A DNA stretch of 64,000 bases from Reticulascus tulasneorum (taxonomy: Eukaryota; Ascomycota; Sordariomycetes; Glomerellales; Reticulascaceae): NCBI GenBank assembly GCA_001557505.1, contig LSAX01000004.1:2232001-2296000 (forward strand), read 5' to 3'. Shown piece after piece: positions 21,701-32,265 of this stretch. Position numbers and translations under genes: made by a program. The notes under the pieces were generated by a model. That model was not told the origin of the DNA and ran no database searches. It saw only the letters and a program-made list of their open reading frames with translations. The stretch's first letter is position 1. Each line of letters opens with the position of its first letter.

Positions 21701-23118
21701 ATGGCAGACAACGAAGTTCTCACTGAGACGGTAGCAGCGGACGATCTTGCTGGCCAGGAACTCGCCTTAACAACAACTAGCACCGAAGTCGCAGCTCCGA
21801 CAGAAAGAAAAGTAAAGAAAATCATCAGGAAAAAGAAGAGACCAGCGCGACCCCAAGTTGATCCCTCGTTTATCACATCAGAACCACCACCGCAAACTGG
21901 TAACACGTTTAATATTTGGTACAACAAATGGTCAGGCGGCGACCGAGAAGACAAATACCTGTCGAAAACTTCGGCGAAGGGACGATGCAATGTCGTAAAA
22001 GACAGCGGATATACCAGAGCCGACAATGTACCGGGAAGCTACTTCTGTCTCTTCTTTGCACGGGGCATATGTAAGTAGCCTTGTATTCCAACGTGCGGTA
22101 TATGCTGATGGGAGTTTTGCAGGTCCCAAGGGTCAAGACTGCGAGTACCTCCACCGGCTGCCAGGCATTCATGACATGTTCAACCCGAATGTTGATTGCT
22201 TCGGCAGAGATAAATTCTCAGACTATAGAGATGATATGGGTGGCGTGGGCAGCTTTATGAGGCAGAATCGTACCATCTACGTGGGTAGGATACACGTCAC
22301 AGATGATATTGAGGAAATCGTGGCTCGACATTTCGCAGAATGGGGTCAAATCGAACGGGGTAAGTCCACTCGAGCAGTCTGCTCCTACCTTTCTATTTGC
22401 TAACGTAACTTATAGTACGCGTTCTTAACACGCGCGGAGTTGCTTTCATAACATATTCAAACGAGGTGAGCAAGCTTCCAAGGTTCTTTATTAACATCCC
22501 CGACACGTCTCATGGACTCAAACCAGGACGGCTAAGTCTAAATGCTCCTGCCGAACAATCACTGACTTAACATCCAAGGCAAATGCATCCTTTGCTAAAG
22601 AGGCTATGGCACATCAGTCCCTCGATTCTGAAGAGGTTCTTAACGTGCGATGGGCAACAGCTGATCCAAATCCTATGGCACAAGCACGGGAGGCTCGGCG
22701 CATTGAAGAGCAAGCAGCAGAAGCTATCAGAAGAGCCCTCCCAGCAGAATTTATAGCAGAGATCGAAGGCAAAGACCCGGAGGCGAGAAAAAGGAGGAAG
22801 ATTGAAAGTAGTTACGGGCTTGAAGGCTATGAAGCCCCTGACGAGGTACACTTTGCGCGAGGTGCAAATGCTGTGAACCCATTGGGTCGACAAGGGCAGG
22901 ATATCGAGTATGAGCAACACTCAATGATCGAAAATGGGGGACCCGGCGATGAGGCGCTGCAGATGCAGGTAGAAGCGCCCTCTGTCGAGGTTGGCGGTAT
23001 CTTCTCAAGTAGCACACTAGCGGCGCTGAACTCTGCGAAGGTGTCCGTGTCATCCAAGCCCAAAGTTGCGGCTTCCTCCGGGCCATTGGTTGCTTACGAC
23101 AGCGACAGCGACGAATGA
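21701..23118 (+). CDS. CWC2: Pre-mRNA splicing factor Cwc2 (RBM22-like)
   Basis: Predicted 398 residues, four exons: 21701-22070, 22123-22359, 22416-22465, 22579-23118; all junctions keep frame. The order is Torus domain with FNIWYNKWSGGD, a C3H zinc finger spanning the first junction (C-X8-C-X5-C-X3-H, within YFCLFFARGICPKGQDCEYLH), an RRM beginning RTIYVGRIHV, and an acidic C-terminus ending in DSDSDE. Cwc2 sits in the Prp19-associated complex and contacts U6 snRNA and intron RNA near the catalytic core. Exon 3 is only 50 nt and encodes the RNP1-like strand GVAFITY. I chose the ATG at 21701 because the upstream in-frame start at 21686 is not ATG. It converges with the UreF gene, 105 bp between stops. 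Confidence 0.94.
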
Positions 23119-23223
23119 GTGCCTAGAGCGCATGGGGCCTGTACAATATGAAAATATCAATTGTCTTTGTGATACCCAAAACCAACTTTGACTCGTCGTT
23201 GAGGAGCAGCCACGTATGGTGTG

Positions 23224-24177
23224 TTAGCTGTTGAATATTCTTGAATATAATAACTCGTGTCTTCCTATCCATAGGTCCATGACTGGCATGGTTTGACCAG
23301 CCTGCTCGACAGGCCTGTTCCATTCTCGCTTGATCACAGTCGTAATCATGGTCTGTACATTCCCACTCGCCAAGACCTTTTGTGCTTGATACGGCCCAAA
23401 CATGCTTGCCCTAACAGCCGCCGAGATGAGTGCCTTGACATGGCTTAGCATGAAAATATATGCCGTCTGCTGCAAACTCAATCCAACCAGGTTCGCAACA
23501 GCTCCAAACAACGGGGCAATGTGCGCGAATACCAGCGGCAACTCAGCAGACCCTCCAGCTGTGGATAGAGAAGACGAAAGGTTGGATTTCAGAAGGGACG
23601 CATACGGCTTTAGCGTCTCGGCAGCATCCGTGGAGACGGATGAGGTGAACGACCGCTCCCAGATGGACAGGAGAGCGCGGCCTTGGGCTACGGAGGCACG
23701 TCGGCCTACCGTGCAGATTATTGCAGCGTCGAGAAAATCATCCAGTTCTGCAACGGACTTTGGACTTCGATGAGCGGCCAGGACGAAGGGCAGGGTGGTC
23801 GAGGCGTAGGAGGAGATGGATTCTGGGAGGAACGTTGCGAACGAGGAGTGGCCACGAGTATGAGCAAGATAAGACTCCAGGCCACTGCTGAACGCGAATG
23901 AGCCCAATGGCAGAGCGGAATCAGACAATAGGAAGAGGAAGTGATGAGATGAGCCCAACGGGTCTGAGTTCGCAGGTTAGAGATAAATCTTATAAGGGGA
24001 ATAAGATGTTGTATTACAGCTTGGTGCTGGCAAAGACTTAGACGTTTGACGACTGATCTCTGTATGTGAGACTTGAAGTGACTCGAGCCGTTTCCTCGCA
24101 GCTTGCAGCCGAGTTTCGAGTTCTAGCACTTCATTCTCGGCATCATCAATAGATCCAATCTCGGGATTGGACTCCAT
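23224..24177 (-). CDS. ureF: Urease accessory protein UreF
   Basis: Predicted 299 residues, two exons: 24177-24018 and 23963-23224, joined by a 54-nt intron with a CTAAC branch site. Exon 1 encodes a charged, probably coiled-coil N-terminus; exon 2 carries the UreF core, with LLSDSALPLGSFAFSSGLES near its start and the conserved helical region (GLSLQQTAYIFMLSHVKALISAAVR). UreF, with UreD and UreG, delivers nickel to apo-urease, and the all-helical fold acts as GTPase-activating partner of UreG. The N-terminal extension is longer than in bacterial UreF but is usual in fungi. Its presence implies that the organism can use urea through a nickel urease. It is divergent from the RCF-like gene. Confidence 0.92.
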
Positions 24178-24585
24178 TGAGAAGGACGTAGGTAGATGCA
24201 GAAAACGGTGTTCTAAATCAGCTGTGTCTGCAGGGAGAGCTTCGAGTCCACCGAAGGGATGGGGGCTCCGCCTAAACTTTGTGGGGGAAAGCGCTGAAGT
24301 GACCGCAACTCGAAGCTAAAAATGCCGCAAAACACAAGAAAAAACCAACTAACTAATTAAGTGATTAGGGACCTTGAAAGCCCCAAGCGAAGGTACCTAA
24401 TTACCGGAACAGCTACACCTCGAATCCATGATCGGGACTCGGGATTTGAAAGCCATCTACCACTTGAGGCTCTGTCTGACACACTCACCTCGACCAAAAG
24501 GCTTTACTCAAAAACGCCAGCTTCTAGCGCCATATTCCATGTACCTATGAACACAGGGGCTTGCCAAGAAAACAATGCCATTAAA
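24178..24585. promoter_or_regulatory. Divergent promoter region UREF/RCF-like
   Basis: About 400 bp separating two divergent genes. The plus-strand frame is open upstream of the chosen ATG back to 24361, so part of this region could be coding if an upstream ATG (24547) is used. Nothing else is seen. Confidence 0.4.
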
Positions 24586-24979
24586 ATGAGGTCCAACGAT
24601 CTCATGAAAAGCGACGAGGCGAATGATGCGGCATGGGAGGCAACTCGAGGAGCTTTCGTAGGGGCAGCCAAATGGGGTGCAGTCGCTGCGACACTAGGAG
24701 GACTCGGGCAGTTCTTTTCGCCACTGTATAAAGGAATGACCATACAGTTCAAGATGTAACGTACCCCGGCTACGTCCCCAAGCCTTACGGTGGGAGCTGA
24801 CAGGGGATTGCAGCTATATCCAGATGTCCGGGATGGTGCTGGGCAGCATGATTGAGGCCGACTACAGACTGCGGCAGTACGAGGCGAAGATGAGAATGGA
24901 GAGACGCATCATAAGAGATCGGGCGAAATGGCAGAGATTCGAGGAAGAGTATCTTGAGCCCAAGGACGGCAAGGACTGA
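24586..24979 (+). CDS. Small two-helix mitochondrial protein, Rcf2/Rcf3 (HIG1)-like
   Basis: Predicted 111 residues, two exons: 24586-24755 and 24814-24979, the junction splitting an Ile codon. The protein has two hydrophobic segments (around GAFVGAAKWGAVAATLGG and IYIQMSGMVLGSMI) separated by a short polar turn, followed by a highly charged tail (EADYRLRQYEAKMRMERR). This spacing and the second-helix pattern ending in a charged E-A-D box resemble the HIG1-type respiratory supercomplex factors Rcf2/Rcf3 of the mitochondrial inner membrane. The resemblance is by eye and not decisive. The start is uncertain: in-frame ATGs lie at 24547, 24586 and 24604, and 24586 has a purine at -3. It converges with RFC4, 182 bp between stops. 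Confidence 0.7.
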
Positions 24980-25161
24980 GGCGCCCTGCTGGCTCAATTT
25001 CAACCACTGGATTATATAACAAAGCGAGTTTAAGCTCTGTACATATTGTATAACACCACCAATCCATCGATCCCCGACCCTTTTTTGCTCAAGACGACTC
25101 CCGTCCGATCGATCCCAACGCCAAGTCATGCAGCCATAAGCACTCCGCGCCATGGTATTTC

Positions 25162-26353
25162 TCATTTCGACGGTACCTCGAACCTCTTCGGGTCCATGTT
25201 GATCTTGCAAAGCCTCACGACACAGCCGCTCAGCTGCAGCAGCGTTTGGACGCCCTCCAAGATCTTCATGTGAGTGAAACCGATCTCCTTGATGAACTCC
25301 AGCTTCGAGTGCTCACTCAGTGTCGGGATCGTTTTTGTGACCTTGAACATCGTGCTGATGATGTCATGACTCGAATAACCCAAGTCCCAGAGCTCACGCA
25401 ATATATCCAGCGCTGAGTCGACATTTCCCTCGTAGCACGCCTTGAGCATTGCCTGCACCTTGATCGGGTGTGGGGAATCCACAACTTTGAACACGTTATC
25501 ACCCGACACGAACCCGAAACCGGCAAACGTCGACTGCAGGTTGTTGATAGCTTGTCTCATATCGCCTTCTGCACTGAACACCAGCGCCGCCAGGCCATCG
25601 TCGCTGTATTCCACCTTTTCTGCCGCGATTATCTGCATGAGGCGCTTCACGACCTGAGCGTCCGTTAATCTGGCGTAGCGCAAAATGGCACATCGCGATT
25701 GTAGGGGCTCGATGATCTTGTTGGACTGATTGCAGGCGAAGGCGAAGCGGGTGGTGTTGGAATAAATCTCCATCGTCCGTCGGAGTGCTTGTTGCGCTCC
25801 GGAGGTCATGCTGTCTGCCTCGTCGAGAATTACCAATTTGTGTCTACCCTGAGGCAGGGTGACCTTCTTCTGGGCAAAGCCCTTGATTCGATTTCGGACA
25901 ACATCAATACCTATAGCACCAGATCAGAAATCGCCCCTTCAGTTCCAGTCGACGAATACCATACCTCGCTCGTCACTGGCATTCAGTTCCAAAACAGCTT
26001 CCTTGTATGATTCTCCCAGCAGTTGCCGTGCCAAGCATAGAACACTTGTCGTCTTTCCGATACCTGGCATTCCCGAGATGATCACATGCGGCATGTTTCC
26101 TTCTTTCGCAATGATCTTTAACCGCTCTATTGTTTCCGTGTTCCCAACAACATCGTCCAAAAAGACAGGTCTGTATTTTTCCACCCTTTTACTGTATCAG
26201 TTTCCAGATTATATTTTCCACAGCGCAGTTCACATACCAGGGTAGTTCGTAGTTTGGCTGGCCATTAGAGCTGGCTGTTACGGCCTTCTTTGCAGCCGAT
26301 GTAGAAGACTCGCCAGGCTCCTCCGGCTTGGACGTGGGCTTTTGAGCAGGCAT
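25162..26353 (-). CDS. RFC4: Replication factor C small subunit Rfc4 (human RFC2 type)
   Basis: Predicted 361 residues, three exons: 26353-26238, 26185-25965, 25910-25162. A Lys/Ser-rich N-terminal leader of about 34 residues precedes the core [16 protein letters not shown]. Walker A is GMPGIGKTT (from Gly77), Walker B is LDEADSM, sensor 1 lies near ACNQSNKI, and the SRC arginine-finger motif is in [12 protein letters not shown]. The C-terminal collar domain follows. The subunit belongs to the pentameric RFC complex that loads PCNA at primer-template junctions, and to the checkpoint and cohesion variants of that loader. SRC and the [17 protein letters not shown] segment favour Rfc4 over the other small subunits. 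Same strand as ARG7 downstream of it on the map. Confidence 0.94.
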
Positions 26354-26834
26354 CGTATCGGATGATTCGTAACGATGATTTGCGCGTGCAGAGAAGCCTG
26401 TATACGTTGCTCAATGCTGTTGAGATTTTCTGGTGATGCTCTGATTTCACTTTACGCGATAGAAGACGCGAAGACGCGTTGTGGTTTTAGTAAAGTAGGA
26501 ACGGGACCAAGACCCTTATCGATAAGATGGCCACCAGCTCGGCTAGCGCCGTGATATCAAGTGCCAAGGTGCCTGCTCACTTCATGCAATCACGACCAAA
26601 ACTCCATAATACAACTTCATGCGGGTGCTTGATCTGAGATGGTCGTTCAAATATGTCGTGGGGCTTTACTACCTATTAGTCGATGCCCTTCCAGATAAGT
26701 TTCTCGAAGCAAACTATTCATACGTAACAGAGCCGTGCTATCGACTCTCGAAGTCGGCTTTGTTCTCTATTATCTATGGTAGAAATTTGTCTATCCCTTC
26801 CAGTAGTCGCCGTAACTCCGCGTGCCTTTCAGAT
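26354..26834. other. Intergenic between ARG7 3' end and RFC4 start
   Basis: About 480 bp holding the RFC4 promoter and the ARG7 terminator. The short plus-strand frame at 26619-26921 overlaps the ARG7 3' end and has no family resemblance. No other element recognised. Confidence 0.5.
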
Positions 26835-28217
26835 CTATGTCCGATAATCGCCGTTGATTGTGATATACTCATGACTATAATCGCAGGTCCAGTACGTCGC
26901 CTGCTTGTTTCCAGTTCCTAGTCTCACCAAGATTTCCAGGTCTTCCAAGTCCAATATTTCAGAGGCCCGAGCCTCATCCACGGACTCTGGCTCACCGTTT
27001 ACCAACAACTTCAGCTCCACAGAACCGTCGGTAGGGATGAAAGAGACACTGGTCTTCTCTGGCTCGATTTCTGGAATTGAGTTGATTGCCTGGCCTGGCT
27101 CTGAAATCAGAGCGTATCCTGTTGCACAGAGAATGCGACCCCAGTTGGCATCTCTTCCGTACAGAGCTGTCTTGACCAATGGAGACCTGGCAATGGTACT
27201 TGCTACTTTCCTCGCAGACTCCTCGCTCGCAGAGTCAACTACACGGATAGTAACAAACTTGGTCGCCCCCTCTCCATCCCTGATGATCAGCTTCGCCAAG
27301 TCGGCGGCGAAGTCTGTCAAGACGGTCTGGAAAGCCTCAAAGTCAGGCGAATCACTGGAATTTATCTCCTGGCCACCAGCAGCACCGTTGGCCAATAAAG
27401 CAACAGTGTCGTTGGTTGATGTGTCTCCATCAATAGTGATGCTGTTGAAAGACCGATCAACAGCGTGCTTCAGCACCGATGGCAGAATAGCGGGTGATAA
27501 GGGCGCATCTGTGGCAATGACACCAAGTAACGTTGCCATATTCGGATGAATCATTCCGGCTCCTTTCGTCATGCCCGCAATCCTGTATTCGATCTTGGGT
27601 GAGGAGGGTAGCGTAAATTTCTTCGATATGAGCTTTGGGAACGTGTCTGTAGTGCATATTGCAGTTGCGCAGGCCAGCCAATCTTTATGCTTAGAGCCCA
27701 AAGCACCATAAGCAGCGGGCACATTGTCCACAATCTTTTTGATAGGTAGTCTCTGGCCGATGACGCCCGTGCTCATGACAATTGTCGATGAGCCGTCAAT
27801 ATCAGTACCGGCTGCTTGATCGGCTGCCTCGGCCATAAGAGCTGCATCTTTTAGACCGCCCTTGCCAGTTACGGCATTGGCACAGCCCGAGTTGATGAGG
27901 ACGCTCTTGATGCCGTGGTTTCCCCTCTTCGTCAACAGATCACGACTGAAGGTAACCGGTGCCGCTTGAAACTTATTCTTGGTGAACACCGCCGCCGCAG
28001 CACAAGGGCGATCTGAGCTTATGAATGCAAGATCCGGCTTTGTCGTATTTCCCGGCTTCACTCCGACCAAGACACCTGAAGCCTGAAAACCTTTGGGGTA
28101 GGTACCCTCAGTCGGAACATACTTCCTCTTGGCCACTGGGATGTTGTCGGCAGACACCGAGTATTGTCGAGCAAACTGGGTCAATTGACTCGGGAATCTT
28201 TTTAGAGAACGCGCCAT
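26835..28217 (-). CDS. ARG7: Mitochondrial glutamate/ornithine N-acetyltransferase (ArgJ)
   Basis: Intronless, 460 residues. The enzyme transfers the acetyl group from N-acetylornithine to glutamate, closing the cyclic arginine pathway; many family members can also use acetyl-CoA. The N-terminus ([20 protein letters not shown]) is Arg/Ser-rich without acidic residues, consistent with a mitochondrial presequence. The autocleavage site lies in [15 protein letters not shown], with cleavage predicted between Ala228 and Thr229, making Thr229 the catalytic nucleophile of the beta chain. Other conserved blocks are SGCANAVTG and the late [12 protein letters not shown]. The C-terminus is full length. 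The gene diverges from LOC1 and has a TGACTCA site in its promoter, consistent with general amino-acid control. Confidence 0.95.
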   Translation of the reverse strand: MARSLKRFPSQLTQFARQYSVSADNIPVAKRKYVPTEGTYPKGFQASGVLVGVKPGNTTKPDLAFISSDRPCAAAAVFTKNKFQAAPVTFSRDLLTKRGNHGIKSVLINSGCANAVTGKGGLKDAALMAEAADQAAGTDIDGSSTIVMSTGVIGQRLPIKKIVDNVPAAYGALGSKHKDWLACATAICTTDTFPKLISKKFTLPSSPKIEYRIAGMTKGAGMIHPNMATLLGVIATDAPLSPAILPSVLKHAVDRSFNSITIDGDTSTNDTVALLANGAAGGQEINSSDSPDFEAFQTVLTDFAADLAKLIIRDGEGATKFVTIRVVDSASEESARKVASTIARSPLVKTALYGRDANWGRILCATGYALISEPGQAINSIPEIEPEKTSVSFIPTDGSVELKLLVNGEPESVDEARASEILDLEDLEILVRLGTGNKQATYWTCDYSHEYITINGDYRT

Positions 28218-28887
28218 AATGAACGCAAACAGATTTGGAATCGTTCAATTGACAAGATTTGAAACTGATTAATTAAGATTCAAAGCTCAATGGCTCTGCA
28301 AAGACCTTTTATAAGTCGGCTGAGCGGCGGCCGATGCAAGCCCACTTGAAGTTGGAGGTTTTGATGGCCCCGCGTGACTCAATGCAGGAGCACAAATTTT
28401 TTCTCAACTACAGATGTACTGATGTACCTACTTACCACACCTGGAATGCTGCATCGATCTGATCCTTGAACCTAAAGTAGAGATATCTCGTAGCTTGCGC
28501 CATTTGCAGGTTCTAGTTTGCAATCGCCCTTCTCATCAGGAAGGGAAACAATCTTGATTTCGCTACTACAGAAAGAAACTTGAAATACCACGCACATACT
28601 TCTACTCTGTCAGCTCTGTTCTTAATTTGCCCACCACACGGGCATCTAGGTAGGTATGAATATAGTGCCATGAAAAATAAATGCTCCAGTGATGACCCTG
28701 CAACAAGGCGAAGGCTGGGGATCCGCAGGCCCCGCTCAGGTACCTCCCCACCAAAATATAATACCTGGTGGTTAATCCTTATCGATCGCTCTCGGGATAG
28801 CTTATCGTGTAAAATTTCGAACAACTTTTCTGCTCCAGCGCAGCCTCTTACTCAAAATCTCCTGCACGCAATTGCAGAACCACCAAA
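28218..28887. promoter_or_regulatory. Divergent promoter region ARG7/LOC1
   Basis: 670 bp between two divergent start codons. It contains the TGACTCA heptamer described separately, CT/TA-rich stretches, and several CTACCT-type elements near 28425-28440 and 28646-28655. No coding sequence supported. Confidence 0.5.
28375..28381. promoter_or_regulatory. Candidate Gcn4/CPC1 site (TGACTCA)
   Basis: A perfect seven-base match to the binding site of the bZIP activators Gcn4 (yeast) and CPC1/CpcA (filamentous fungi) lies 158 bp upstream of the ARG7 ATG and 507 bp from LOC1. Arginine genes are classical targets. The heptamer occurs twice more in the window (18416 and, in reverse complement, 61391), so the call rests on position and pathway. 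Confidence 0.55.
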
Positions 28888-29534
28888 ATGGCGCCTTCAC
28901 GAACGCGGACCGTGAAGAATAAGCATGCTGCCAACAAGTCGGGCATCAGCAACAGCAAGTCGGCATCAAAGAAAGCGCCATTGGATGGCATAGTGAAGTC
29001 GAAAAAACCCAAGGGGACCCCGCCGGCGGGCAAGCCGAAGCCCAAGCTTAGCATTGGAGAACAGCTGAGACGAAGGAAGAAGGCGTACACCGAGGAAGAT
29101 CTTGGTATTCCCAAGCTGAATATGATCACACCGGTAGGTGTGGAGAAACCAAAGGGCAAGAAAAAGGGCAAGGTCTTTGTCGATGATAGAGTATGTTGGG
29201 ACGACGGCACCGGTAACCGACGCACCAGGCTGACAATCTACCGCAGGAAAGCATGAGCACGATTCTTGCAATTGTTCAAGCCGAGAAAGAAGGTCAAATC
29301 GAGTCCAAGATGATCAAGGCGAGACAGTTGGAGGAGATCCGAGAAGCAAGAAGGGTGGAGGCGGAGAAGAAGGAAGAGGAGAGAAACTCGAAGCTTGAGG
29401 ATACTAAGGACTCGCTAAGGAAGAAGAGAAAACGAGCTCGACCGGTGGCTAACGACGACAATATCAAGAGCGTTGCGTCCATGGGCACAAAGGCATCGAG
29501 GCCTAGCAAGAAGAAGCGAGTCTCGTTTGCGTGA
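28888..29534 (+). CDS. LOC1: 60S ribosomal subunit assembly/export protein Loc1
   Basis: Predicted 196 residues, two exons: 28888-29190 and 29247-29534, 56-nt intron. It is strongly basic and Lys-rich throughout. The conserved core [26 protein letters not shown] and, after the intron, [19 protein letters not shown] matches Loc1. The C-terminal half is charged coiled coil ([22 protein letters not shown]) ending in a bipartite-like basic cluster. Loc1 is a nucleolar RNA-binding protein needed for 60S assembly, and in yeast also for mRNA localisation. It converges with the alpha/beta hydrolase gene. Confidence 0.92.
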
Positions 29535-29865
29535 GGTGTTCCTTAGCTTGGCTACTTCGACATACACTTGCATCATGTTAGGCGTTGGGTCAGTGAAAAT
29601 TTGCGGAGGGTTTGTTGAGTTTGTGTCACTTGTATGTTGCTCGTTCTTCAGGCGTTCAAATAGATACCAGGGGTATGGAAACATCGTATGAAGCAAATGT
29701 TTCAACAATCAGGTCGCATACCGGGTGCCAATAGTATGAGCATGCCGCCGTGAACCTTCTATTCCTCTAAATAATTTGTGACCAGTGGGTATGAAAAACA
29801 AGCCAGGCCCTATTCTAATAATTAATCTGTTTGTTTGTTCCAACCAGCCACCTCATAATGCAGGC
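29535..29865. other. Convergent 3' intergenic, LOC1/alpha-beta hydrolase
   Basis: 331 bp between two convergent stop codons, AT-rich in its right half (29760-29835), as expected for two polyadenylation regions. No gene seen. Confidence 0.5.
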
Positions 29866-31786
29866 TTAGTCTAACACGACTTGCATCTTGCGCCTCATCG
29901 GGTCAAAGTTGGACCCTCGTTGGGAACCATCGGTTATTCGTCCATTAGCTTGAGAGCTGATGCTAGCATGATCCACATTAAATGCCATATGGTTTAGGAA
30001 ATTCGCGACCTGGAATCTATTAGCGACTGGTCCCGAAATGGTCGAACTCTGGCTCACCGGTCGGGCATGCCACCGGCCGCCTCCAATCTCGAACCAACAA
30101 AGATGGCCGCCCAGAGAGGTTGTACATAGTACAGTACATGGATTCTGCTTGAATTCCTCGTAAGGAATAGCCTCGTTGACTGCAATCTGCACCAACGCAT
30201 CAGTATGCACCATTGGGAGATTGGAGGCGCAGGAACTTACAGGGTCATCAGTCGAGTGTATAGCAAAGAATGGGATTCTAATCGCGAGCACAGCGTCGCT
30301 AGAAGACGCATCGCGATAGTATGCATCCTCAGTTGGGTAGCCCCAACTTATGCATCTATATGTTCAAACTGATTAGTCATCTCATCGAGTATTATCATGA
30401 CAACTGCGGAACAACATACTGAACTTCTCTATCAAATTCATACAGATATGTTACTTTCTGAATTCGATCGTAGTCTAGCTCGGTATATTTCTTGACTGAG
30501 TCTTCATGAGCAGTGATGAGTTCCTTCATGTTTGCTGGTAGAGATTTGTGAGCAAGACTCTGGAGCACAGAGCTTTCGGAAACAGAATACTTACTGCCCA
30601 TGACTCTCTGATAGATTTGTTTCCCAAGAAGCGTGCGTTGAAGAGCTCTGTTAGCGACTTCGAGGTTGAAAGGGTTCGAACAAATGACTGCAGCTTTCAA
30701 GAGGCAGGCTGAACCTTCTTCACCGCAATACTATTGATGATCATCAGTCCGAGACCTTACAGTACTCGTATTGTTGACTCTCTTACATTCGTAAGCATAT
30801 TAGCCCCTAAAGAGAACCCTAGGCCAAACAGTGGCCGGTTAGGGTATTTCTCTTTGAGCCACTTGACGACCTAATATCACTTGTGAGTATTGAATCTCAG
30901 CATAGAAATTTGGTTCGTTGCAACTCACCTGGCGAATATCCCAAGTGGCTCTCCCGTTATATAAAATTCCACTTGTGATGGCACTTTGAGCACAACCCCG
31001 AGAGTTCACCACACAAACTTCCCATCCACCTTCCAGAATCAGAGGGGCAATAGCATGTCGAAGGTAAATCTCGTGAGATCCCCCCGACAGTCCATGGAGC
31101 ACGACCAACTGTGGCCGATTGTCATCAGATCCCATACTGTCAAGCTCATCATCTCCGAAATACGCTGTCCGAGGTGGCAGCCTGTCGTCTGTCTCGTGGA
31201 ATGGTTTGGACACGAAGTCGACAGCAAATGTGCCCTCATATGCCTTGTGATGGGCGTGGAATATCCTCCTCTTGTAGTAGACTGGTGGGCCATGTTGCTT
31301 TACTGCAGTCCACATAGTTTGAACATGGCCATTGAAAAGAAGGGGATTCAGTTGGCATGGTGGAGTGATCTTCTCGCACACCTTACGCAGATCTGTTTGA
31401 GTTCCATCTTTCTCTCGAATAGCCAACGGTGCGGTCGAGTGAGTGAAATTGATTTTTGCGCTGCCAAACCACTCCATGACTCGCAATCGACGAAGGAAAG
31501 ACAACAAATGCCGCCTTCCAGGATCTGGGCCAAACAGTAGAGTTGTGAAAGGTGTTGGCGAGTACAGAAGAACAAGAATCACAAAGACGCTGAACCAACG
31601 TCGAAAGGAGGATTTCAGATGTTCGCGGCACCACTTCAGAATGGAAAGAAGGACATTGTAAATTGCCCCGTTCAAACGTCGACTAACCATGTATTGCCTC
31701 CCGGTGGAGTAAAGTATAGTGCGGCGTGTCTTAAGCCAGCTCCCACCCGATAGAACACCGCCATGACGTCTGGTGCTCCCGTCCAT
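29866..31786 (-). CDS. Membrane-anchored alpha/beta hydrolase, YheT/Eht1-like family
   Basis: Predicted 546 residues, six exons: 31786-30929, 30870-30787, 30730-30420, 30355-30241, 30186-30058, 30009-29866; every junction keeps frame. One hydrophobic segment (about 64-85) suggests a signal anchor. The hydrolase begins near LNPLLFNGHVQTMW; the oxyanion region is VVLHGLSGGSHE, the nucleophile elbow is GFSLG (Ser306, created by the exon 1-2 junction region), the acid is likely in HSTDDP, and the His lies in LGGHLCWFE. This is the family of bacterial YheT, yeast Eht1/Eeb1/YMR210W and animal ABHD1/3, which act on acyl esters or lipids. The substrate cannot be read from sequence. The start is uncertain: Met33 is an alternative. 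Confidence 0.88.
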
Positions 31787-32265
31787 CCCGTCCGCCTGAA
31801 GTACCTCCTTCTAGGCAAATTTGGGCAGTACTTGCAGCAAACCGTGTTAGCGTGCAGACTGACCTGCTTTCCGAGACGCAAAGAAATGCGAACCGAAACG
31901 TCGAAAGCGTGGTGTGGGTGGTGTCACCAATGCATCTGGGCTGCATGGTCCGAAGCTTGCGTGGGGCAACAAACCCATTTCAATTGTGCCGAGCCGAGGC
32001 TCGTTTTGTCTGGGCGGTCAACAGAATTTTTTATACAGAAACTCAGCCACACAATTACAGTGTCACGTGAGGAATTCTGCAAGCCACATGTGTGGGGCTG
32101 TCGTGTCGCCCAAGGAGTGATTGTTCTTCCTGACATCAGCCTTGCCGACGCGTGGGGAGGATCGACTAACGATTGGACACCAACGGGATACAACTGATTT
32201 CGGCGGTCCGACAAGGCAGCGTCAACTCCTCAAGCCACCGCGGCGCGCCGTATGCTGCCTCCGCG
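31787..32265. promoter_or_regulatory. Divergent promoter region hydrolase/SCC4
   Basis: About 480 bp between divergent genes. The SCC4 frame is open on the plus strand from 32173 with no ATG before 32266, so an upstream coding exon with its own ATG may lie here. No other element recognised. Confidence 0.4.
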
